From: Mesobacillus subterraneus | Lineage (GTDB): Bacteria; Bacillota; Bacilli; Bacillales; Cytobacillaceae | Direction: 5' to 3' | NCBI RefSeq assembly: GCF_020524355.2 | Contig: NZ_CP129019.1 | Span: 3,348,001 to 3,412,000, forward strand | Length of the DNA stretch: 64,000 nt | Shown: positions 51,841 through 60,210 of the stretch, in pieces | Layout: the number at the start of each line of letters is the position of its first letter | Position numbering within the stretch: position 1 is the stretch's first letter | The notes under the pieces: generated by a model | The model's database searches: none | Told to the model about the DNA's origin: nothing | The model's input: only the letters and a program-made list of their open reading frames with translations | Made by a program: the position numbers and the translations under genes

Positions 51841-52196
51841 GTTTTTCCCTCCCAAAATACAGTTAGTATTCCAGGCAGTCCGGCCATCATAGTTAATCGC
51901 ACCTTAGATCCGTGACTTTGCGTCCTAGTTTTTCAACAAGTTTGCCTTTTTCTGTATCTTTTTACTCATTTTTTCACTTTCAATGCCATTGTACATTGTT
52001 CTATATATAAAAAATGTAAATATTTGTCGGCTGTAATAAAAGTATTTCATCTCTTTTATCCCAAATAATTACAAAATTATAGTAAGAAAGAGATATTATC
52101 TGAAAATTACAACCATTCATTAAAATATTATGTCAGATTATGAATCTAATTGTAGAACGCTTTTTTTCAAATAACCCCCATAAACTTGAGATGTTT
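51841..52196. other. 356-bp intergenic region upstream of sinI
   Basis: A/T-rich. On the minus strand TATATATAGAAC (GTTCTATATATA at 51998-52009 on the plus strand) combines a -10-like word with a GTTCTAT SinR box and may be the sinI promoter. Otherwise no gene or repeat seen. Confidence 0.4.
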
Positions 52197-52391
52197 TTAT
52201 CGTTGGCCAATTTTCTTATAGATTTGCTTTTTTAAGTGCGGTGTAATTACCACTTTTTCAAGATTGATGGCATTAAAAAACGGATATCTTGTTAAATCAT
52301 TTCCGCAAACTGGGCAGAGCCACTCTCCTACCTCACTGCTGCTAAACGAAGGACGATTACAACGGTCACAATTTTTTCTGTACACAGCCAT
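52197..52391 (-). CDS. Small zinc-ribbon protein
   Basis: 64 aa. Two CxxC pairs (CDRCNRPSFSSSEVGEWLCP and CPVCGNDL) form a rubredoxin-like zinc ribbon; a basic helical end follows (TPHLKKQIYKKIGQR). AAAGGGG lies about 6 nt before the ATG. Not identified beyond the fold; it may bind nucleic acid or a protein partner. Confidence 0.7.
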   Translation of the reverse strand: MAVYRKNCDRCNRPSFSSSEVGEWLCPVCGNDLTRYPFFNAINLEKVVITPHLKKQIYKKIGQR

Positions 52392-52482
52392 CCAGCCCCT
52401 TTGAAAAGTGAATTGTTACTATCTTCCATTCGAGTATAGTCCATAAGTATCAATTCTGAAAAAGTCTAAAATATCGCGAATT

Positions 52483-52580
52483 TTCTTAAAAAAGAACATA
52501 AATCGTTCTTTTTTAAGAATATCCTCCGTTTATCTCAGTTTCTCGTGTTTTTAAAAGAACCCTTTTGTTCGTTATAATGA
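52483..52580 (+). promoter_or_regulatory. SinR-type operators and promoter of sinR-like gene 2
   Basis: A perfect 15-bp palindrome TTCTTAAAAAAGAAC-N7-GTTCTTTTTTAAGAA (52483-52519) contains two inverted GTTCTTT SinR boxes. A second inverted pair, AAAAGAAC-N6-GTTC (52553-52570), abuts the -10 TATAAT (52573-52578). Binding there would block RNA polymerase. Confidence 0.65.
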
Positions 52581-52611
52581 ATTAATAGATGAATAAAAAG
52601 GAGATCCACTT

Positions 52612-52950
52612 ATGAAGGTTGGAGAAACTATAAGAAGCTTAAGGCTTGAAAAAAATTATTCAATTAGTGAACTGTCCGAAAAAGCGAATGTTTCTAAATC
52701 CTATCTCAGTTACATCGAAAGAGGGATTCAGGGAAATCCATCGCTTCAGGTATTGTCCCGCTTGGCAGACAACCTTGATACAACTGTTGAGTATTTGATG
52801 GGACAGCAAAACATGAAAGCCGCCAGGATGCCTGTTGATGATGAATGGGTTGGACTTGTAGATGAAGCTATAAAAAACGGTATCAGCAAAGAAGATTTTG
52901 CTTATTATCTTGATTTCATGAAGTTTAATAGCAGGAGAAAACAAGATTAG
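52612..52950 (+). CDS. SinR-like XRE repressor 2
   Basis: 112 aa, intact. HTH: SISELSEKANVSKSYLSYIE then GNPSLQVLSRLADNLDTTVE. The C-terminal SinI-like segment is DDEWVGLVDEAIKNGISKED. Similar in both domains to SinR-like gene 1, so the two may share partners. AAGGAGA precedes the ATG. The promoter region carries inverted GTTCTTT words, the known SinR site, implying self-control or cross-control. Confidence 0.9.
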   Translation: MKVGETIRSLRLEKNYSISELSEKANVSKSYLSYIERGIQGNPSLQVLSRLADNLDTTVEYLMGQQNMKAARMPVDDEWVGLVDEAIKNGISKEDFAYYLDFMKFNSRRKQD

Positions 52951-53319
52951 CATGTTAGTACTTATATAAATTACAATGCAAAACTGCGCTTTAGAACGAG
53001 TATTTTCAAGTAAGAAGCTTTTATTTGATGTTCGCACACAAAAAAAACAGTATCATACGCTTTTCTTTGTCTGGTCAGGCTGGCGGCATCCTTTATCCAC
53101 ACCCTCGCACTACTTTAACGATATGCGCAACAAGGTTATCCTATCAGTTAATTCTTTCACCTTCTTAAGAATGTACATAAAATATATATTTTAATGATTG
53201 CTTAATCGTCATAAAACTGTCACAAAAAATAGAATACTTCTCACGCTTTTTCCTTTGATTTTTCGCATTTTACTCACAACTCCCTGATAGGATTAAATTC
53301 GATCAAAGGAGGAGATTTT
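52951..53319. other. 369-bp intergenic region
   Basis: A/T-rich spacer before the nosL-like gene. A 72-codon frame (52976-53194) lacks a ribosome site and protein character. No repeat, riboswitch or clear operator was recognised. Confidence 0.5.
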
Positions 53320-53955
53320 ATGAAGAAGTTATTTGCTATCATGTTGGCCTTATTTTTAATGATAATTGTTTCTGGCTGTGGAGATGAAGCAACGGAAAAT
53401 GAACAAAAAGAGGGTCAGGAAACGGCAGCAACTGAAGTGAACCACGATGATGACGACCATGCAGATGGCCCTCATGAACCAGGTGCTGACGATGTCTGTG
53501 CATTCTGCAACATGAAGGTATATCCGGAAGCTGATCCAATGGGAGTTTTCACAGCACAGGCCAAAACAAAAGACGGAGAATATGTATTCTTTGATGACTC
53601 AGGCTGCTTATTAAATATCAATAGACGTGATGATGTTGAATTCGAGGAGAAATGGGTCCGTGATTATATCACATCAGAATGGGTCGAGGCTGATTCTGCG
53701 ATACCTGTAAAGGCAGACCTTAAGACTCCGATGAAATACGGCTACGCATTCTTCAAAGACAGCGAAAGCGCCGAGAAATTCATTTCTGAAAACAGCGATA
53801 AGAACCCTGCCAATGCAACATGGGAGCAAATCGATCAAATTGCAAACGAACGCTATATGAAAATGAAGATGAACAGCGACAGTATGGATATGGATAAGGA
53901 TAAGAATAAGGACAGCGAAATGGATGGGGAAAGCGAAGAAGAAAGCGGCCATTAA
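53320..53955 (+). CDS. NosL-family copper-binding lipoprotein 1
   Basis: 211 aa. Lipoprotein signal with lipobox VSGC (Cys20). A His/Asp-rich segment (NHDDDDHADGPHEPG) precedes the NosL core: CAFCNMKVYPEADP, FFDDSGCLLNIN and YAFFKDSESAEKFISE. The Met-rich tail (MKMKMNSDSMDMDKDK) is an extension absent from the second NosL here. NosL binds Cu(I) and supplies copper to N2O reductase or other cuproenzymes outside the membrane. AAAGGAGGAG precedes the ATG. It converges with nosF across a shared terminator. Confidence 0.88.
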   Translation: MKKLFAIMLALFLMIIVSGCGDEATENEQKEGQETAATEVNHDDDDHADGPHEPGADDVCAFCNMKVYPEADPMGVFTAQAKTKDGEYVFFDDSGCLLNINRRDDVEFEEKWVRDYITSEWVEADSAIPVKADLKTPMKYGYAFFKDSESAEKFISENSDKNPANATWEQIDQIANERYMKMKMNSDSMDMDKDKNKDSEMDGESEEESGH

Positions 53956-53980
53956 TGTGATATGAACAAAATAATCATAG

Positions 53981-54013
53981 AATCCCGGTGTTGAATCAAC
54001 ACCGGGATTTTTC
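53981..54013. terminator. Shared terminator of nosL1 and nosF
   Basis: AATCCCGGTGTTGA / TCAACACCGGGATT stem, T5 tail. Confidence 0.9.
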
Positions 54014-54033
54014 GTCTGGTATTTAATACCTAA

Positions 54034-54742
54034 TTAAAAAAAGACCTTCTCAAGTGGAGTATAGACACCGTCTTTTTGTACAAGTGATTCAACTGAGTCA
54101 CAATACTGCAGATGCCCCTCCTGCATGAACGCAGCTCTGTCTGCCAATTCTTCGACCAGGCTGAGGATATGGGTAGTAAAGAAAATTGTCCTGCCCTGTC
54201 TTTTCTCTTCCAGGATAATTTCCTTGAAGCGGTATACCCAGAGTGGATCTAGTCCATTGGTTGGTTCATCGAGAATTCGCAGCGGAACATCCGGCATCAG
54301 AGCCTGCGCAAGCGAAAGCCGCTGCTGCATTCCTTTGGAATATTGTTTAATCTGAATATTCCTTACATCAAATAAGCCAACCTGATTCAGGGCTTCCATA
54401 ATTTTTTTATCAGTAATTCCTCTTAATCTCGCAAAAAAAAGTCAAGACTTCCAAGCCCGTCAGCTGGCGCGGAAAGAGCATCTCATCCGGCATATATGAA
54501 AATAGTTTTTTAAAACTTTTACTATGCGGTTCAACTTTCTTCCCGTCCATATACACCATGCCCGCAGACGGCTTCATGATCCCTGTAAGCATTTTGATCA
54601 ATGTACTCTTGCCTGCTCCGTTTCCACCGCAGAGTGCAAAGATTTCAGGCTTGTCGATGGAAAAGCTGATGTCAGAAATTTTCTTTGTCGGACTATAATG
54701 CTTTGCCAATCCCTCTATCCTGATCCATTCCTTGCTATTCAT
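54034..54742 (-). pseudogene. nosF: NosF-type ABC ATPase (one-base frame break)
   Basis: About 235 aa if restored. Walker A CGGNGAGKSTLIKML, signature KQYSKGMQQRLSLAQAL, Walker B LRILDEPTNGLDPL and H-loop TIFFTTHILS. An A8 run on the plus strand (54433-54440) has one base too many; removing it turns FFCEIKRNY-stop into FFARLRGITDKKIMEAL. ATG 54742 overlaps the permease stop. Together with NosY it forms the transporter thought to provide a sulfur species for the Cu-S site of N2O reductase. Confidence 0.85.
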
Positions 54743-55555
54743 TCTCAACACCCCGTTTCGTCCTGTATACAGTATATAGGACAGGCAGTAGCGTCCAGAG
54801 CAAAATGGCAAGTACAAACAACGTTTGACCAGTCCATCCATCTGCCCAGATGGTTAAATCATATAATCGCGGCCCGAATACCGATGCTCCATCCAGCGAC
54901 AGGATCGACTGGACGCGAATTAACTCTACCGGATTGAGAAAGATGGACACTGTCAGCATTGGCAGCAGCCATTGCTTCATCATGAACATGCTCAACCCCA
55001 TAATGATAAATTCATAGAAAAGTACAAGAAAGGCCCAGACAATCAAGCTTATCCCCAGCGCCTGGAACCGCGTTTTGGCCATTATGCCAATCATCAATGC
55101 CAGCGACAGGAAAATGGCCGCCAGCAGGTTCGAATACACATAAAATAATAGCAGCAAAGAAACTGAGACTCCCCCCCGCCAACGAAAAAGATGACGAGCA
55201 ATGCTGCACCATACCCAAACGTCAATACAGACCAGATTGCAACAAACAAACCTGCATACTTTCCAAGAATTACTGCCCATGGTGAAATCGGATAGGTCAG
55301 CAGCAAAGTTAGCCCGCGATCTTCCTTTTCACCAGATAAAAACAAGCTGCCGATCAGCAAAGACAGCAAAGGAATCAGCAGTAAATTGATATTCAGCAAG
55401 CTGGCCGTCATCCGGTTAAATCCGTCAAACCCAGTTCCTCCTGTGTTTCCAAGAAAAGCGACCATCACGGCCAATGACGAGAACAGTAAGCCAAAGCCCG
55501 CAAGCCAATGGCTTCTCATCATCAAGGTCATTTGCTGCCTCGCGATGTATCTCAT
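54735..55555 (-). pseudogene. nosY: NosY-type ABC permease (one-base frame break)
   Basis: About 273 aa if restored, six transmembrane helices. The first half has FLSGEKEDRGLTLLLTYPIS, the usual NosY loop; the second half ends LLPVLYTVYRTKRGVENE. A C7 run (55171-55177, plus strand) lacks one base: adding it continues FFVGGGG into VSVSLLLLFYVYSNLL. ATG 55555 overlaps the nosL stop (ATGA). Confidence 0.84.
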
Positions 55556-56019
55556 TGCTCCCAGCTCCACACATGTTCCTTCAATGATTCATAATCCAAC
55601 AACACTTCACCCATTCCCTGTTCCTTTACATATTTTTCAGCGCTCTCTCTGTCCTTGAAACTGATCACACCATTCGCCATCGGAGTCCAGAATTCCTTAT
55701 GGTACGCATAGTAAGCTTTGTCCAGTTCAATCCATTCTCCCGAATCCACGTCACGCACATACTTTTTTGAAGCACTTTCTTCCTTCAGATCTGTCTCCAT
55801 TTCCATGAATTCTTCCATACAGCCAATATCATCAAATTTATATATTTCGCCATCGGTGGTGACCACTTCTGTAGCATAATGCTCGTGGGCAAGACCCATA
55901 TTGCAAACCTCGCATACATCAATTTCCGGGTTGATTTCCTCCGGTTCCATAGCACTGTTGCTGCAGCCCGCTAGTACCCCAACAGACATCATCAACAATA
56001 TTCCAAGCTTTTTAATCAT
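55552..56019 (-). CDS. nosL: NosL-family copper-binding lipoprotein 2
   Basis: 155 aa. Lipobox LAGC (Cys19). Core: CEVCNMGLAHEHYATEV, KFDDIGCMEEFMEM, VISFKDRESAEKYVKEQG. Start and stop overlap its neighbours by 4 bp (ATGA) on both sides, so it is the second gene of a tightly coupled nosDLYF unit. Copper delivery outside the membrane by family. Confidence 0.9.
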   Translation of the reverse strand: MIKKLGILLMMSVGVLAGCSNSAMEPEEINPEIDVCEVCNMGLAHEHYATEVVTTDGEIYKFDDIGCMEEFMEMETDLKEESASKKYVRDVDSGEWIELDKAYYAYHKEFWTPMANGVISFKDRESAEKYVKEQGMGEVLLDYESLKEHVWSWEQ

Positions 56020-57362
56020 CGCAGTTTCCTTCCTTTCACAATCACGAATATCGAGAACAAAATAAACAGTATCCCTATTATTCCTGGCATCATTCTGTCC
56101 TTGCTCCGCTGTTCTGTATCCTGTAGCATGGTTACCGGCTCTACCAGCGGTCGCGCATCATACACATCTGCTGTCCCAAAAGAAGGAAATAAAGCTTCCG
56201 CCTTGGTCCACAGCTTGATCGAAGGACTTTCAAAAAAGAATTGCCAGTATGGCTGTTTCCTCAAAAGGCGATCATACAGTGAACCAGCCTTGTACGCTTC
56301 TTCTCCCACTCCATCACCTGAAAGATCAAAACTGCTGTAATCATCCCAGTAATTCCCCTTCACTCCATCATCCAGCCTCATATCTTCCCCGGAAATCTTC
56401 GACTGAACGACATTCCCGATGAAGTTGTTTTCGGAAAACGTATTATTTTCATTCTTGCCCATGAACTCTAGTCCAACTTGATTGGCGGCAATTTGATTTC
56501 TGTTGATCAAGGTATCGCCCCCATATTCCAGGGACAGTCCTGTGCTGTTTCTAAGAATTTCATTCCCCTCAACGAGGATGTCTTTTGTTTCATAAATCAA
56601 GATTCCATAGCCGCGGAAATGAAAGTGATCCGTTACCTTGTTTTCTATGAAGTCAATATGAGCTGAATCCATCACCATGAATCCTGTCACATTTTTTTCA
56701 ACATGATTTCTCTCAGCTAAAATTCCCTCACTGAACATAAAATGCATTCCATAGCGAGATTCAGTTACATGATTCTCCGACACCTCGATGTCTTTTGTAA
56801 AATCGAAATAGACCCCATCCTGTACATTGGCGATTTCGTTCTCTTGCAGCAAATGACCTCCACCCTTAAAAAGATGAATACCGTTCCCACGCTTGGAGAA
56901 ATGTGCTTTGCTGCTCGTGATGCTATTTTCAATCAGTTGGTTTTCAAAGCTGTTGGCTATATAAATTCCATACTGAACATTTTTCAATGTATTGTTTTGG
57001 ATTACATTCTTGTCGGCTTTTTTAATGTGAATTCCGCTGTCCTCCTGTCCCGACCCGCTATTTTGAATTGTGAGCCCATCTAGAACCACATTTGACGCTG
57101 TGACGGTGATGACATTCCCTTCTCCACCGCCATCAATAATTGCTCCATCTTCTCCTTTTATAGAGACTTCCTTATTAATCACGACACTTTCTTTGTATAA
57201 TCCAGGGAAAATTAGAATGGTATCCCCATTATTGGCATTTTCGACAGCTTTCTGGATCGATTGGCCGACTTCCACTTTGAACTCATCGGCATCGGAATGA
57301 GTCGGGATGAGCATGAGAAGCAAAAAGAAATTAAAAGCAAACAGCCTTATCAGCCTGCGCAT
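56016..57362 (-). CDS. nosD: NosD, copper-assembly beta-helix protein
   Basis: 448 aa. Signal peptide (LIRLFAFNFFLLLMLIPTHS), then a right-handed parallel beta-helix with many CASH-type repeats (NVIQNNTLKNVQYGIYIANS, ILVEGNEILRNSTGLSLEYG). A C-terminal transmembrane anchor (IIGILFILFSIFVIVKGRKL) is present. NosD works with NosFY in maturing the CuZ centre of N2O reductase. AAGGAGGAGG precedes the ATG. Nothing like nosZ occurs upstream: the next gene that way is a 37-aa peptide on the other strand. Confidence 0.9.
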   Translation of the reverse strand: MRRLIRLFAFNFFLLLMLIPTHSDADEFKVEVGQSIQKAVENANNGDTILIFPGLYKESVVINKEVSIKGEDGAIIDGGGEGNVITVTASNVVLDGLTIQNSGSGQEDSGIHIKKADKNVIQNNTLKNVQYGIYIANSFENQLIENSITSSKAHFSKRGNGIHLFKGGGHLLQENEIANVQDGVYFDFTKDIEVSENHVTESRYGMHFMFSEGILAERNHVEKNVTGFMVMDSAHIDFIENKVTDHFHFRGYGILIYETKDILVEGNEILRNSTGLSLEYGGDTLINRNQIAANQVGLEFMGKNENNTFSENNFIGNVVQSKISGEDMRLDDGVKGNYWDDYSSFDLSGDGVGEEAYKAGSLYDRLLRKQPYWQFFFESPSIKLWTKAEALFPSFGTADVYDARPLVEPVTMLQDTEQRSKDRMMPGIIGILFILFSIFVIVKGRKLR

Positions 57363-57603
57363 ACAGCTGCCTCCTCCTTATATTATTCTCTTTTTTTAAA
57401 CTAGCAAAAAATTGTGATGAAACCTTGAAATTTTTGTTGGGAATCGTTGAAGTTAATGAGAGGTTTATAGTGGAAATAGGGGTAAACTAGTTAATTCTGT
57501 TTATTTTTCAGAATAATCAAAATAAATGTGTCTATTTTGTGACAAATGCAATATGATATTAATAATATGTAAACCTTATTAAGGGTTGAGGGAGGACTTG
57601 GAC

Positions 57604-57717
57604 ATGACAATCGTTCATATTTTAAACTTCTCCATTCCGATAGCGATGATGCTTGTGATTGGATTTGCTGTCGATAAAATGTGCCAGCCAGACACACCAG
57701 AACCGAAAGCCGAGTAA
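57604..57717 (+). CDS. 37-aa membrane peptide
   Basis: MTIVHILNFSIPIAMMLVIG followed by FAVDKMCQPDTPEPKAE. One transmembrane helix with a single Cys just after it. GGGAGGA lies 8 nt upstream of the ATG. Not identified. Its 3' side is followed at once by the hairpin and array D. Confidence 0.6.
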   Translation: MTIVHILNFSIPIAMMLVIGFAVDKMCQPDTPEPKAE

Positions 57718-57724
57718 TTGCTGC

Positions 57725-58020
57725 GGTTTCCTATTTCTTGTAAAAATGGAAAAATAGCTGATTAATTACCATTTCGCTATTAAAACGAATTTTTCGCTAT
57801 AATAATTATGTTTTCGCTATAAAAACGAATTTTTCGCTATAATAATTACGTTTTCGCTATAAAAACGAATTTCTCGCTATAATAATTTCGTTTTCGCTAT
57901 AAAAAAATATTTTTCGCTATTAAATTAATTTTTTCGCTATTTAATTTTTATTTTTTCCTTTTAACTTAACTATTCGTTATTAAATTTCATTTTTCCTATC
58001 ATTAAATTAACTATTTGCTT
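57725..58020 (+). repeat. 20-bp-period TTTTCGCTAT array (array D, opposite orientation)
   Basis: TTTTCGCTAT ends at 57780, 57800, 57820, 57840, 57860, 57880, 57900, 57920 and 57940, exact 20-bp steps, then decays (CGTTAT at 57980, CCTAT at 57999). Odd and even units differ (AAAACGAAT against AATAATTATG), giving a 40-bp super-period. A hairpin TTTCCTATTT / AAAATGGAAA (57728-57753) stands at its start, after the 37-aa gene. Same family as arrays A-C on the other strand. Confidence 0.88.
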
Positions 58021-58074
58021 TTTAGCTTCGTGTTTAATGGTATTAAACCTAGACATGCATGCCAACTTGCACAA

Positions 58075-58108
58075 AAGAGCGAGATTCTCTCCAGAATCTC
58101 GCTCTTTT
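58075..58108 (-). terminator. Terminator of the MFS gene
   Basis: AGAGCGAGATTCT / AGAATCTCGCTCT with a 4-nt loop. The A-run on its left gives the T-tail on the minus strand. Confidence 0.9.
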
Positions 58109-58110
58109 CA

Positions 58111-59328
58111 TTAGTTTTTTACCACTTTCGCTGCTGTTTTCACAAAGATCTTGTTTCCCTGAATGAAAAATAGGATACTCCCGAGCACGACCAAGGCTAT
58201 GAATGAGAATAACATGGTCCCTCCTGCTTCATTCAATAAATAACCGCCTGCAATCGGACCGAGAAAATGGCCGATTTTTCGGAACTGGGCGGCTCCGAAA
58301 TAAGTTCCCCGCAGTTCATCTGTTGCGAGCTGGTCGACGAGATAACTGCTTGAGGGAAAAATCAGGATTTCCCCTATTGTGATGAAGACAATGGCAAGTA
58401 TACCAGTGTACCATCCTGTTACAAACCCGAATGTCAGCATGCCCACCGACAGAAAGGCTGCTCCTGCCATCATCACCTGCATCGTCTTGAATCTTTCTGC
58501 ATAGTGGCTCATAGGCATCTGCAGCAGGACAACCATGACCGCATTGATGGACAACATGACTGAATAAACGAATACTCCGTTCGCAATCGATGATTCCAGA
58601 TACTGCGGGACATTCGATTCCATTTGGGAATACCCGAAATTAATGAGGATTGTTCCTAGGATCAGATACCTCAACGCTTTATCTTTGCCAATGATCTTCA
58701 AGGAACTGGCAATCGTTACTTTAGAAGTCCCTTTACTCGCCGGATTCCCCAGATTGTATTTTTTCATCATTAGCGCCAGTATCAGTACGTACATGAAATA
58801 CATGATTCCTGTTACCATGAAAGCAGATTTAGCCGAAACGACTGCAAGATAGGCTCCGAGCAACGGGCCCACCGAAGCTCCGATATTTATCGCTGTATAT
58901 CTTAGAGAGAATGCTCTCATCCGCTTGCTCTTTTCCGTCAAGTCGGCAATAAGCGCCTGGCCAGTCGGTTCAAAAAACGACCCGCTCAACCCATTTAATG
59001 CATTCAGTACAATGAACCATGCCGGGGTTTCCGCGATCATAAAACCGAAATAAACGAGCGACATCGAAAACAAAGAACCGATCATAACCGGTTTGCGGCC
59101 GAACACGTCAGATAAATGGCCGCCAAGGAAGCCGCCAATCACTCCGGATAATGGACTGATTCCAATCGTAATCCCGATTAGTACTGGGTGTAAATCAAGA
59201 TTCCTAGAAAGGTAGATTGCCAGGAATGGCAGCGTCGCGAATGCTGAACCCCTTGCGAGAACTGTTCCGCTCAGCAGTACCCATACGATCGGATGGAATT
59301 GCCGGTAATAGCTTTTTAGTTTATTCAT
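58111..59328 (-). CDS. MFS transporter, multidrug-resistance-like
   Basis: 405 aa, 12 transmembrane helices. Motif A GGHLSDVFGRKPVMIGSLF is intact and motif C-type AINIGASVGPLLGAYLA is present, as in drug/H+ antiporters (12-TM group). Likely exporter; the substrate is unknown. Start ATG 59328; ribosome site weak (GGTTAAAAGC). Monocistronic. Confidence 0.88.
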   Translation of the reverse strand: MNKLKSYYRQFHPIVWVLLSGTVLARGSAFATLPFLAIYLSRNLDLHPVLIGITIGISPLSGVIGGFLGGHLSDVFGRKPVMIGSLFSMSLVYFGFMIAETPAWFIVLNALNGLSGSFFEPTGQALIADLTEKSKRMRAFSLRYTAINIGASVGPLLGAYLAVVSAKSAFMVTGIMYFMYVLILALMMKKYNLGNPASKGTSKVTIASSLKIIGKDKALRYLILGTILINFGYSQMESNVPQYLESSIANGVFVYSVMLSINAVMVVLLQMPMSHYAERFKTMQVMMAGAAFLSVGMLTFGFVTGWYTGILAIVFITIGEILIFPSSSYLVDQLATDELRGTYFGAAQFRKIGHFLGPIAGGYLLNEAGGTMLFSFIALVVLGSILFFIQGNKIFVKTAAKVVKN

Positions 59329-59398
59329 TGCTTTTAACCTCGTAAATTCAGATTACTAAATCATAGCAAATATCCCAAAATATGAAAATACCCAAATA

Positions 59399-59426
59399 AA
59401 AAACGCCGCCATACAGATTGGCAGCG
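59399..59426 (-). terminator. Terminator of motAB
   Basis: CCGCTGCC / GGCGGCG stem with one G-T pair, then TTTTTTATTT on the minus strand, 11 bp after motB. Confidence 0.8.
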
Positions 59427-59436
59427 GTTCTTCGTC

Positions 59437-60210
59437 TTATTGTCCAGGATTATTACTTGTCCGCGGTAGGATTAGGATCTCTACCCGGCGGTTCCTTGCT
59501 TTTCCCTGGGCAGTATCATTTGTAGCCACTGGCTGGAATTCCCCAAATCCCTTGGCGCTGAACCAGCGCGGGTCAAGCTGTTTATTTTTTAAAATAATCT
59601 TCATGAATTCGACTGCACGCATCACACTTAGTTCCCAGTTCGAATCATATCTCGCGGTCCTGATTGGCACATTATCCGTGTGGCTGCTGATAATGACATT
59701 CCTCGGCGGCTCCATGACCAGTAAATCAGCTATCTCATTCGCGATATTCAAGTCGGAAGAACGGACCTCTGCCCTGCCCGATTCAAACAGGACATTATCA
59801 CGGATTGTCAGCAGCAGTCCTTCATCTGTCAGCTTTGTTTCCAGTTTTTCTGTTAGCTTCTTCTCTTCTATATAAGAATTGACCTTCTGCTGAATTGCCA
59901 AAAGCTCCATTTGATCCTTAGCAATATCGGCCTTCTCCTCATCATTCTTTTCGACATCTTCCTTGCGCTCATCCGGTGATTCCATCTGGACCTCAGGCAT
60001 CGGGCTCTGGAACTCGAACACCCCTGTGCCACCGGAAAAAACGTCATTGAATGCCTTTGAGAGCTGCTGGAATTTGACGGCATCAACCGAACTCATCGCA
60101 AACAGAACGATGAATAATGCCAGCAGGAGAGTAAGAAGATCCGCATACGGTATCAGCCAGGACTCATCCATATGCTCCTCATGATGCGTTTTCTTCTTTC
60201 TCCTACTCAT
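59437..60210 (-). CDS. motB: Flagellar stator protein MotB
   Basis: 257 aa. One transmembrane helix after DESWLIPYADLLTLLLALFI, with the ion-carrying Asp at position 24 as in B. subtilis MotB. Plug and linker (about 50-125), then an OmpA-like peptidoglycan-binding domain (VIISSHTDNVPI, AKGFGEFQPVATNDT, ARNRRVEILI). ATG 60210 overlaps the motA stop by 8 bp; the upstream in-frame ATG lies inside motA coding. Works with MotA as the torque-generating ion channel. Confidence 0.94.
   Translation of the reverse strand: MSRRKKKTHHEEHMDESWLIPYADLLTLLLALFIVLFAMSSVDAVKFQQLSKAFNDVFSGGTGVFEFQSPMPEVQMESPDERKEDVEKNDEEKADIAKDQMELLAIQQKVNSYIEEKKLTEKLETKLTDEGLLLTIRDNVLFESGRAEVRSSDLNIANEIADLLVMEPPRNVIISSHTDNVPIRTARYDSNWELSVMRAVEFMKIILKNKQLDPRWFSAKGFGEFQPVATNDTAQGKARNRRVEILILPRTSNNPGQ

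Noticed and set aside
52976..53194. 72-codon plus-strand frame before nosL-like gene 1
   Set aside because: No ribosome site and no domain; A/T-rich intergenic DNA.
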